From Paracoccaceae bacterium (GTDB taxonomy: Bacteria; Pseudomonadota; Alphaproteobacteria; Rhodobacterales; Rhodobacteraceae): a DNA stretch of 12,994 nt. This document shows, piece by piece, positions 7,542 through 12,994 of the stretch. The stretch is from positions 1-12,994 of the forward strand of contig JALSRF010000231.1 in the NCBI GenBank assembly GCA_026984895.1, read 5' to 3'. Positions within the stretch are counted from its first letter, which is position 1, and the number at the start of each line of letters is the position of its first letter. A program made the translations under genes and the position numbers. A model generated the notes under the pieces. It searched no databases and was not told the origin of the DNA. It saw nothing but the letters and a program-made list of their open reading frames with translations.

Positions 7542-8255
7542 TCAAGGATTTCGGGTCGTTTTCCCTGCGGGAAGGAAGAAGGAAAACGGCACCGGCCCGG
7601 CCGGGTCAGATGGGCACGACCCCCCCTTTTCGGGGGAGAACTGTTCAAGCCCGCCGGTGCCGATGTCGATCCGGAGTCCGTGCAGCATCAGCAATTCGTC
7701 TTCGACCGCCCGGCGCACGAAAGGGAAGGTCACCAGGTTTTCCAGCGAAATCGGCACCGCCTCCTTTTCCAGCGCCCGGATCTGGCGCGATTCGTCCGCG
7801 ATGCCGGCAACGCGCCGGTATCCCGGGCGCAGCAGGTCCATCCAGCGGCCAGGGTAGCTGGCGCCCTGGTCAAGCTGCGGCGCCTTGCCCGAGCACATGT
7901 CGTGACAGCCTTTCACGCCGCCGCAACCGGAATGGCCCAGAACCACCAGATTCGCGACCCTGAGCGAGGGGACCGCAAATTCGATCGCCGCCGAGGTTGC
8001 GTGGCAGGTGCCATCGGGCGCGTGCGGCGGCACCAGGTTGGCAATGTTGCGGTGAATGAAGAAGGCGTCCTGATCGGCGGCGAAGATCGCGGTGACATGG
8101 CCCCGGCTGTCGCAGCATGAAACAACCATCGCGCGCGGGCTCTGACCGATGTCCGCCAGGCGGCGGAACCCGGCCCTGTTCTCTTCGCCGGCCGTTGCCT
8201 TCCAGCCGCGATAACTTGCCAACAGATCCGCGGACAGGGGGCTTGTTTCGATCAT
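7542..8255 (-). CDS. Beta-class carbonic anhydrase, C-terminus apparently frameshifted
   Basis: Beta-carbonic anhydrases interconvert CO2 and bicarbonate at a zinc ion. Counting from the ATG at 8255, the zinc-site motifs are C47-x-D49-x-R51 (CCDSR) and H108-x2-C111 (HSGC). Further family segments are AIFAADQDAFFIHRNIANLV, the GC-rich-phylum-typical GCHDMCSGKAP, and ISLENLVTFPFVR. The first 212 residues align naturally with the family. After EKGG the frame runs 25 more residues of Pro/Ser-rich sequence through the terminator hairpin and stops at 7542. One extra base in the homopolymer at 7620-7626 would instead give EKGGVVPI and a stop at 7606-7608, the usual family ending, so a one-base deletion or sequencing error is likely. 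The start is ATG 8255, because GGAG (8264-8267) is eight bases upstream; the GTG at 8264 lies within that ribosome binding site. It converges with asd and diverges from the gene at 8409. Confidence 0.92.
   Translation of the reverse strand: MIETSPLSADLLASYRGWKATAGEENRAGFRRLADIGQSPRAMVVSCCDSRGHVTAIFAADQDAFFIHRNIANLVPPHAPDGTCHATSAAIEFAVPSLRVANLVVLGHSGCGGVKGCHDMCSGKAPQLDQGASYPGRWMDLLRPGYRRVAGIADESRQIRALEKEAVPISLENLVTFPFVRRAVEDELLMLHGLRIDIGTGGLEQFSPEKGGSCPSDPAGPVPFSFFLPAGKTTRNP
7557..7588. terminator. Candidate shared terminator hairpin between asd and the carbonic anhydrase gene
   Basis: CGTTTTCC (7557-7564) pairs perfectly with GGAAAACG (7581-7588), leaving a 16-base loop. A competing smaller hairpin, TTCCC-TGC-GGGAA, lies at 7561-7573. 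The position, 31 bp after the asd stop and beyond the family-typical end of the converging carbonic anhydrase, suits a bidirectional terminator. There is no T-tract on either side. A second small inverted repeat, ATCCT-TCA-AGGAT (7537-7549), sits closer to asd. Confidence 0.45.
7620..7626. repeat. Homopolymer C7 (G7 on the coding strand), probable frameshift site
   Basis: Seven C residues on the plus strand, followed by TTTTC and five Gs, form a potential CCCCC/GGGGG hairpin inside the carbonic anhydrase reading frame. The run is where a one-base length change would restore a family-typical C-terminus, so it is either a genuine slippage mutation or a base-calling error. Confidence 0.6.
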
Positions 8256-8263
8256 CTGGATCA

Positions 8264-8268
8264 CTCCG
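8264..8268 (-). promoter_or_regulatory. Ribosome binding site fixing the carbonic anhydrase start
   Basis: The minus strand reads CGGAG here, eight bases before the ATG at 8255-8253. The in-frame GTG at 8264-8262 overlaps the last base of this motif and so is unlikely to be used as the start codon. Confidence 0.6.
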
Positions 8269-8320
8269 GTGTCCGGGCGGTTTCGCGCGGGGCCATGTCA
8301 CCGGCCGAATTGGGGAGAAT

Positions 8321-8334
8321 TCGAACGGATTCGA
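8321..8334. promoter_or_regulatory. Inverted repeat TCGAA-N4-TTCGA in the divergent promoter region
   Basis: TCGAA (8321-8325) and TTCGA (8330-8334) flank CGGA, in the 153-bp gap between the divergent carbonic anhydrase and 8409 genes. It may be a protein-binding site, but the arms are only five bases and no known regulator consensus is recognised. Confidence 0.3.
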
Positions 8335-8340
8335 CCGCCG

Positions 8341-8361
8341 CTCTCAACGATTTCTTGAGAG
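8341..8361. promoter_or_regulatory. Perfect inverted repeat CTCTCAA-N7-TTGAGAG
   Basis: Seven-base perfect arms (8341-8347 and 8355-8361) flank CGATTTC between divergently transcribed genes. Each arm, read outward on its own strand, is TTGAGAG, which resembles a -35 hexamer. The symmetry could therefore serve as back-to-back promoter elements or as an operator. No strong -10 is visible at the expected distance on either side. Confidence 0.4.
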
Positions 8362-8408
8362 ACATGCTGCAGGCTGCTTTCGGGTCGGGACGAATTACGG
8401 GGTGAAAG

Positions 8409-8798
8409 ATGATTCACGAATTGCGCCATAGCGAGCCGGTGCGCCTGGACAAGGTGCGGCTGGCAGAGATTGTCGCGCGGCTGGGTCCGCGTGGCGCAGA
8501 CGACATGGTGTCGCGCGCGATGGAGGAACTGGCGGTGCAACTGGCGAGGGTGCACAAGAACTACGGGCGCGCACGGATGGGCGACGTCGTCGAGGCGGCC
8601 GCCGTGGTGGCGCGGATTGCGGCCCATGTGGGCATGCCCGGCCTCAGCCGGGTTGCGCGCGATGTCGGCTGGCTGGCTCGTCCGGCGCGTTCGCGCAACA
8701 ACGATGTGGCGCTGGCCGCCACGGTGGCCCGCCTGGTGCGCATCGGTGAGGATTCGCTGATGCAGGTGTGGGACCTGCAAGACCTGTCCGGTTCCTGA
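8409..8798 (+). CDS. Small helical protein of unknown function (129 aa)
   Basis: I do not recognise a named family with certainty. The product is 129 residues with no signal peptide or membrane segment. It reads as four amphipathic helices: RLAEIVARLGPRGADDMVSRAMEEL (20-44), a second around 45-55, DVVEAAAVVARIAAHVGM (58-76), and AATVARLVRIGEDSLMQVWDLQDL toward the end (102-125). The general look, including the VARIAAHVGMPGLSRVARDV segment, recalls a histidine-phosphotransfer-like bundle, but the H-x-x-K-G phosphoacceptor motif is absent. I recall similar unnamed proteins ending in a VWDLQDL motif in Rhodobacterales, which argues that the gene is real. GGGGTGAAAG before the ATG is a weak ribosome binding site. 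It is divergent from the carbonic anhydrase gene, and its true role is unknown. Confidence 0.72.
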   Translation: MIHELRHSEPVRLDKVRLAEIVARLGPRGADDMVSRAMEELAVQLARVHKNYGRARMGDVVEAAAVVARIAAHVGMPGLSRVARDVGWLARPARSRNNDVALAATVARLVRIGEDSLMQVWDLQDLSGS

Positions 8799-8800
8799 GC

Positions 8801-8842
8801 GGCCCCGGCCCCGGCACTGGCCCCGGCCCTGGCCCCGGCCCC
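8801..8842. repeat. GGCCCC hexanucleotide tandem repeat, seven units
   Basis: Starting three bases after the stop of the 8409 gene, seven consecutive hexamers follow the GGCCCC pattern. Five are exact; the third is GGCACT and the fifth is GGCCCT. The complementary minus strand is a GGGGCC repeat with several runs of three or four Gs, a classic potential G-quadruplex former. No coding frame needs it. Confidence 0.85.
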
Positions 8843-8857
8843 GGCGTCGCTCCGGCG

Positions 8858-8873
8858 CGCCGGAAAACCGGCG
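8858..8873 (+). terminator. Perfect 6-bp stem-loop CGCCGG-AAAA-CCGGCG
   Basis: A GC-only six-base-pair stem with an AAAA tetraloop lies 60 bp after the 8409 stop and 127 bp before the aminopeptidase start. It has the shape of an intrinsic terminator stem but lacks a following T-tract, as is common in high-GC alphaproteobacteria. It may terminate the 8409 transcript. Confidence 0.45.
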
Positions 8874-8916
8874 AACCGGCGGTGCGAAAGGAATGACGCG
8901 GCGCCACCTTTGCGGC

Positions 8917-8944
8917 GGGGGTGCGCGGCGGGGGTTGCGGGGGG
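8917..8944 (+). repeat. G-rich tract with G5-G5-G6 runs
   Basis: The plus strand has GGGGG at 8917-8921, GGGGG at 8930-8934 and GGGGGG at 8939-8944. Further short G runs follow near 8950-8971, so a plus-strand G-quadruplex is possible. It lies 56 bp upstream of the aminopeptidase ATG, in the region that should form its promoter or leader. No recognisable -35/-10 pair was found. Confidence 0.55.
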
Positions 8945-8999
8945 TTGCAGGTCGCGCCAGCCCGGGTAGGGTGGCAGCAGGAACCAAGGAAAGCCACCC

Positions 9000-10421
9000 A
9001 TGCCCCCATCCGCACCCTTGCCCGGCATCGCCGCTGCATCCATGACCTTCGCGCGCCAGCAGGCTGAAGCCGTTCCGCTGGATGCCCTGCGCAGCGAGGA
9101 TCTGGACCGTTGGCTGTCGGGCCTCGAGCAGGGCCGGCGCGCCTGGGCCACGGCGAACGGCTTTGCCGCCAGGGCCGGAGAGGTGCTTGTGTTTCCCGAT
9201 GCCGAGGGCGGCGTTCTGGGGGCGGTCTGCGGGCTTGGCGACGCGGCCGCGCGCCGCCGCCAGCGGTTCCAGCTGGGCGCGGCACGCAAGGCCCTGCCGC
9301 CGGGGGTCTATCGGCTGCGCAACATCCCGCCCGGCCCCGAACTGGACGAGGCGGCGCTTGGCTGGCTGCTGGCCGGCTACCGGTTTGCGCGCTATGCCGA
9401 CGCCCCCGCCCCCCGGGCCGAACTGGTCGCCCCCGATGACGTGGACGGTGCGCGCCTGGAAGCCGTCGCCGCCGGCGAGGCGCTGACCCGCGACCTGATC
9501 AACACCCCGGCATCCGACATGGGCCCGGACGAGCTGGAACAGGCGATGGGCGAACTGGCAGCGGCCTTCGGTGCCGGCATGGAGGTCATCGCCGGCGAGC
9601 GCCTGCTTGCCGAAAACCTGCCGCTGATCCATGCGGTGGGCCGCGCCTCGAGCCGCGTGCCACGCCTGCTGGACATGACCTGGGGCGACAGCGGCCCGGC
9701 GCTGACGCTGGTGGGCAAGGGCGTGTGTTTCGACACCGGGGGGCTGGACATCAAGCCTGCCGCCTCCATGGGGTTGATGAAAAAGGACATGGGCGGCGCG
9801 GCGACGGCGCTGGGACTGGCGCGCATGATCATGGCGCTGAAGCTGCCGGTGCGTCTGCGGGTTCTGGTGCCGGCGGTGGAAAACGCGATCGGCGGCTCGG
9901 CGTTCCGCCCGCAGGACATCCTGCCTTCGCGCAAGGGGCTGAGCGTAGAAGTCAACAACACCGATGCCGAAGGGCGGCTGGTGCTGGCCGATGCACTGGC
10001 GCTGGCCGACGAACAATCGCCCGATCTGGTGATCTCTCTGGCCACGCTTACCGGCGCGGCGCGGGTGGCGCTGGGCCCGGATGTGGTGCCGTTCTATGCC
10101 ACCGACGCCAGGGATGCGGCCGCCATTTCCGAGGCATCGCTCCGGGTGCGCGACCCGGTCTGGCAGATGCCCTTCTGGGACCCTTACGAAGCGATGATCG
10201 AGCCGGGCATCGCCGATCTGGACAACGCGCCCAGGGGCGGCATGGCCGGCTCCATCACCGCGGCGCTGTTCCTGCGCCGTTTCGTGACCGACACGCCGCG
10301 CTATCTGCATTTCGACATCTACGGCTGGCAGCAGACCGCCGCCCCGGCCCGCCCGAAGGGCGGCGTGGGCCAGGGCGCGCGCGCGATGCTCGAGGCTCTG
10401 CCCGGACTTCTGGGATTGTGA
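9000..10421 (+). CDS. M17-family leucyl aminopeptidase
   Basis: This cytosolic two-metal aminopeptidase releases N-terminal residues from peptides. All active-site residues of E. coli PepA are present with identical spacing: metal ligands K240, D245, D263, D322 and E324, and catalytic K252 and R326, in VGKGVCFDTGGLDIKP, KKDMGGAA and NTDAEGRLVLADAL. The N-terminal macro-like domain (about 1-150) is divergent, and the 473-residue length fits the shorter M17 subgroup rather than the roughly 500-residue PepA, so no PepA symbol is given. AAGGA (8986-8990), nine bases before the ATG, supports the start. The stop codon overlaps the next gene's GTG as GTGA, so the two are translationally coupled. With a muropeptide-type C40 peptidase as partner, a role in peptide salvage from cell-wall turnover is plausible. 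Confidence 0.94.
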   Translation: MPPSAPLPGIAAASMTFARQQAEAVPLDALRSEDLDRWLSGLEQGRRAWATANGFAARAGEVLVFPDAEGGVLGAVCGLGDAAARRRQRFQLGAARKALPPGVYRLRNIPPGPELDEAALGWLLAGYRFARYADAPAPRAELVAPDDVDGARLEAVAAGEALTRDLINTPASDMGPDELEQAMGELAAAFGAGMEVIAGERLLAENLPLIHAVGRASSRVPRLLDMTWGDSGPALTLVGKGVCFDTGGLDIKPAASMGLMKKDMGGAATALGLARMIMALKLPVRLRVLVPAVENAIGGSAFRPQDILPSRKGLSVEVNNTDAEGRLVLADALALADEQSPDLVISLATLTGAARVALGPDVVPFYATDARDAAAISEASLRVRDPVWQMPFWDPYEAMIEPGIADLDNAPRGGMAGSITAALFLRRFVTDTPRYLHFDIYGWQQTAAPARPKGGVGQGARAMLEALPGLLGL

Positions 10422-11359
10422 GCGACCCGCGGCTGACACCGGCAAACGGGCGCGTCGCCGCCGCCAGCCTGCGCGGACAGGTCGAGGCGCAGCGCTTCGT
10501 CGAGGGCGAGGCGCGGCGCATTGCAACCGACATCGCCGAGCTGTGGAGCGCGCCAACGCGGGGCGAGCGGCGGCGACAGTTGCTGTATGGCGAAACATTC
10601 ACCGTCTACGAAACCGTCGGCGCGCGCGCTTTCGGCCAGTCCGGCCGCGACGGCCATGTGGGTTATGTCGCGACCGAAGCGCTGGCGCCCCCGACAGCCC
10701 CGACGGCCCCGACATCTCCGACAGCCCCGGGCGACGCGGCCAGTCACAAGGTGGTTGCGCTCGCAACGCATCTGTATTCCGAGGCCAGCATCAGGGCCCC
10801 GGACGTCATGCGGCTGTATTTCGGCAGCCGGCTTGCCATCGTCGGACGGCGCGCCGCCGGCGGGGGCGAGCGCTTCCTTGAAACCGCGCAGGGTCTGTTT
10901 GTGCCTGCGCGCCATGTGGCCCCGCTGGACAGCCGCGCCGCCGATCCGGTTTCGGTGGCACAGCGGTTTCTGGGCGTGCCCTACCTGTGGGGCGGGAACA
11001 GCTGTCTGGGGATGGATTGCTCGGGGCTGGTTCAGGCGGCAATGCTGGCCTGCGGGGTTGCCTGTCCGGGCGACAGCGACCTTCAGGAGGCCGCGCTGGG
11101 AGAGCCGCTGCCCGAAAGCGCCCCGCTTGAGCGCGGCGACCTGGTGTTCTGGAAAGGGCATGTCGCGCTGGTGGTCGATGAACATCGGCTGATCCATGCC
11201 AACGGCTTTGACATGGCGGTTGCCCATGAGCCTGTCGAAGAGGCCATCGCGCGCATCCGTGCCCAGGGCGACGGGGCGGTCACATCGCGCCGCCGGGTGC
11301 GGGCCCTGGCGGGGTCCCGGCGGCCGCGCATGTCGCCCGCAGGCGGACGCCGGTCCTGA
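10418..11359 (+). CDS. C40 NlpC/P60 peptidase with SH3-like domains (YkfC-like)
   Basis: NlpC/P60 enzymes cleave gamma-D-Glu-meso-diaminopimelate bonds in murein peptides. This 313-residue protein has two SH3-like regions (about 50-90 and 110-170), joined by a Pro/Thr/Ala linker (91-104), then the peptidase domain. The catalytic Cys201 is in MDCSGLVQ, with His248 in GHVALVVD and His260 in LIHANG. Y189, W191, D200 and S202 fall at the spacing I recall for substrate-contacting residues of Bacillus YkfC, a dipeptidyl-peptidase that needs a free L-Ala N-terminus. No signal peptide is visible at the GTG start (MSDPRLTPANGR), so it is probably cytosolic and acts on recycled muropeptides rather than on the sacculus. 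The GTGA overlap couples it to the M17 aminopeptidase. The basic, proline-rich tail after about residue 288 is probably disordered. Confidence 0.9.
   Translation: MSDPRLTPANGRVAAASLRGQVEAQRFVEGEARRIATDIAELWSAPTRGERRRQLLYGETFTVYETVGARAFGQSGRDGHVGYVATEALAPPTAPTAPTSPTAPGDAASHKVVALATHLYSEASIRAPDVMRLYFGSRLAIVGRRAAGGGERFLETAQGLFVPARHVAPLDSRAADPVSVAQRFLGVPYLWGGNSCLGMDCSGLVQAAMLACGVACPGDSDLQEAALGEPLPESAPLERGDLVFWKGHVALVVDEHRLIHANGFDMAVAHEPVEEAIARIRAQGDGAVTSRRRVRALAGSRRPRMSPAGGRRS
10691..10726 (+). repeat. Four 9-bp tandem units encoding a Pro-Thr-Ala linker
   Basis: Units CCGACAGCC, CCGACGGCC, CCGACATCT and CCGACAGCC encode the linker residues PTAPTAPTSPTA between the two SH3-like regions of the C40 peptidase. 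Copy-number changes would stay in frame and only alter linker length. Confidence 0.75.
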
Positions 11360-11448
11360 GCCTGGCGCCGGCGCGAGACCGGGCGTCGGAGCGTTTCGCC
11401 TGCGTGCGGACGAGGGCGGGCATGTGCGATGCGTTCCGGGGCTCTGCC

Positions 11449-12994
11449 CTAGCGCCGACGCAGCAGGTCGCGCGACAGGCGCAGCGCAGCCGTCCTGCCG
11501 GCCAGGCGGGCGCGATAGATGGCCAGCGATTCCATCACCCGCATGACGTAGTTGCGCGTCTCGTTGAAGGGCAGGTGTTCGATCCAGTCAACCGCGGCCT
11601 CTGTCGTGCGCGGCCGCGCCCGAAGGTCCTTTTCCCAGCGCGCGGCGCGGCTTGGGCCGGCGTTGTAGGCGGCGGCAACCAGCGGCAGGTAGCCATCGAA
11701 CCGGTTCATCAGCTGTTCCAGATAGGCCGTGCCAAGGCGGGCATTGTAGGCCGGATCGTTCAGCAGGCGTTCTCGATCGAAGCGGATTTTCAGCGTTCGG
11801 GCCATTGCCTTGCCGGTCTGCGGCATCACCTGCATCAGACCGCGTGCACCGACGCTGCTGGCCGCGTCGGGGTTGAACTCGCTTTCGCGGCGGATGATCG
11901 CCAGCTTCAGTTCCGGCGGCACGTTGGAGGCGCCTCGCAGCGACCTGGGCGCCGGGAAGTAGGGCCGAACGAGGATCACGCCGCGGCGGGCGGCGTATTT
12001 CGCCAGGATCACGGCGCTGTATGTCTGGCGCATGTTGAGCGCGAACTGCGCCAGAGACCCGATTTCCGCTGCCTCCAGCCGTTCGGCCAGCTGGCGCAGG
12101 AAACGGGCTACCAGCCGGGGACGGTTGGCCTCGGCCGCCAGGCGCGCCGCCTCGACCAGCGAGGACTTTGCCTCGGGGCGGCTTGAAAATGCGCTGTAGG
12201 TTTCCGTTCCCGCAAGCGCCGGATCCATGTCCAGCCCGGCCTTTTCGGCGGCCAGCTGGCCGTAGAAGCTGGTCTGGTATTCGCCGCCGAAGGCATAGGC
12301 TGCCTGCGCCTCGATCGGTTTTCCCAGCGCCTCCAGTGCGCGGCCTTCCCAGTATCCGGCGCGCCCGAGGCTGATCGGCGTGTCCACCGCCGCACGGAAA
12401 CGCCGGAAATGGACCAGGGCCAGGGCCGGGTCGTTCAGGTCGCTCAGCGCGATGAAGCCGGACAGCCATTCCAGATCCTTGTAGGCATCGCCGTCGGTCA
12501 GGAAATGCCGGCTGGCCAGGCGGTAGGCGGTTTCGGCCTTGCCGGCGCGCATCAGTTCGCGCACCAGGCGGCGACGCCCGCTGGCCCAGGCTTGCGGTCT
12601 GCCCAGTGCCCTGGCCGAGGTGCTGCGTTCCAGGATCAGCTTCAGCGCCGCTTCGGTGCGGCCGTTGTTCAGGCGCCAGCGAAACCGGTCGAAGGCCAGG
12701 CCCGGATCGTCGGCGAGCGCTTTCGGGACGGCTGCGATCAGGGCGTTCACGCCGCTTCGCCGGCCCTTGATCAGGGCAATGCGCGCCCTTGCCAGCCGGG
12801 CGTAGGCGGTGCCGACCAGCCGGTTCAGACGCCCGGCCTGGGTGGCGAGGTCGCGCCACAGCAGCATGTCCTGCCGGGCGCGGTGGTGGTTTATCAGCAG
12901 CTTGCCATGGCGGGCGAGAAAGGCGGCTTCCTCGGCTTCGCTCAGCGAAAGGGTTCGCCACGCCCGGACAATCACGCGGCGGGCCTCGTTCGGT
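11449..12994 (-). CDS. slt: Soluble lytic murein transglycosylase, Slt70-like, N-terminus outside window
   Basis: Slt enzymes cleave the MurNAc-GlcNAc bond of peptidoglycan in the periplasm, forming 1,6-anhydromuropeptides. The frame stays open to the window edge (PNEARR precedes the GTG at 12975), so about 515 residues are present; full-length relatives have about 650, so the signal peptide and first helices are missing. The long alpha-helical superhelix spans most of the protein (for example ALALVHFRRF, RAGYWEGRALEALGK, FYGQLAAEKAGL). The GH23 SLT domain follows. Counting from the GTG at 12975, the catalytic E364 lies in IIRRESEFNPDA, followed by SSVGARGLMQVMPQTGK (374-390) and AAAYNAGPSRAARW (434-447), and the domain continues to NETRNYVMRVM (471-481). 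It converges on the C40 peptidase gene with an 89-bp gap that shows no clear terminator. Its products are upstream of muropeptide recycling, matching the theme of the neighbouring peptidases. Confidence 0.95.
   Translation of the reverse strand, partial: PNEARRVIVRAWRTLSLSEAEEAAFLARHGKLLINHHRARQDMLLWRDLATQAGRLNRLVGTAYARLARARIALIKGRRSGVNALIAAVPKALADDPGLAFDRFRWRLNNGRTEAALKLILERSTSARALGRPQAWASGRRRLVRELMRAGKAETAYRLASRHFLTDGDAYKDLEWLSGFIALSDLNDPALALVHFRRFRAAVDTPISLGRAGYWEGRALEALGKPIEAQAAYAFGGEYQTSFYGQLAAEKAGLDMDPALAGTETYSAFSSRPEAKSSLVEAARLAAEANRPRLVARFLRQLAERLEAAEIGSLAQFALNMRQTYSAVILAKYAARRGVILVRPYFPAPRSLRGASNVPPELKLAIIRRESEFNPDAASSVGARGLMQVMPQTGKAMARTLKIRFDRERLLNDPAYNARLGTAYLEQLMNRFDGYLPLVAAAYNAGPSRAARWEKDLRARPRTTEAAVDWIEHLPFNETRNYVMRVMESLAIYRARLAGRTAALRLSRDLLRRR

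Noticed and set aside
8298..10598. Minus-strand open frame of 766 codons opposite the 129-residue gene and the M17 aminopeptidase.
   Set aside because: It spans the hexamer repeat and several genes, is rich in Arg/His/Gln/Gly, and sits opposite an aminopeptidase whose active-site spacing matches PepA exactly.
11360..11448. Gap between the convergent C40 peptidase and transglycosylase genes, searched for a terminator.
   Set aside because: Only small palindromes such as CGCCGGCG are present. No stem of convincing length or T-tract was found.

Overview
The window is GC-rich (roughly two thirds G+C), densely coded chromosomal DNA. It most resembles an alphaproteobacterium of the Rhodobacterales (Rhodobacter/Roseobacter relatives). 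That placement comes from remembered protein likeness: an LpcC-type LPS-core mannosyltransferase, a beta-carbonic anhydrase of the kind seen in that group, and a short M17 aminopeptidase translationally coupled to a C40 peptidase. I see no tRNA, rRNA, insertion sequence, prophage, CRISPR array or defence island. Ten genes can be supported, two of them cut by the window edges.

Left block (1-3034): a minus-strand pair encodes a beta-keto-acid cleavage enzyme (BKACE, DUF849; 3' end missing) and a class III PLP aminotransferase. The two overlap by the tetranucleotide GTGA. Divergently transcribed is an RpiR/MurR-family regulator (HTH plus SIS domain). The shared control region holds two GAAAC/GTTTC inverted repeats whose centres lie 52 bp apart, so they are the natural candidate operators. 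The layout suggests a regulated catabolic module in which an amino compound is transaminated to a beta-keto acid and then cleaved with acetyl-CoA; the substrate is unknown.

Surface-glycan block (3253-6418, plus strand): UDP-glucose 6-dehydrogenase, an LpcC-like GT4 mannosyltransferase, and a small protein carrying the L, S and VS (H-x4-E) motifs of family GT29 (sialyltransferase-like) enzymes. Together they look like LPS-core or capsule assembly. The GT29-like gene is the most interesting item in the window.

Middle block (6504-8798): aspartate-semialdehyde dehydrogenase (asd) converges on a minus-strand beta-carbonic anhydrase. The carbonic anhydrase 3' end appears frameshifted in a 7-base homopolymer: one more base would give a family-typical C-terminus and a stop just before the hairpin shared with asd. 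Divergent from it is a 129-residue conserved-looking helical protein of unknown function.

Right block (8799-12994): an intergenic stretch contains a seven-unit GGCCCC-type hexanucleotide repeat, a perfect stem-loop and a G-rich tract on the opposite strand. Then come an M17 aminopeptidase and, overlapping it by GTGA, a YkfC-like SH3-SH3-NlpC/P60 peptidase with no visible export signal. A Slt70-like soluble lytic transglycosylase (N-terminus outside the window) converges on them. These three suggest murein turnover and muropeptide recycling.
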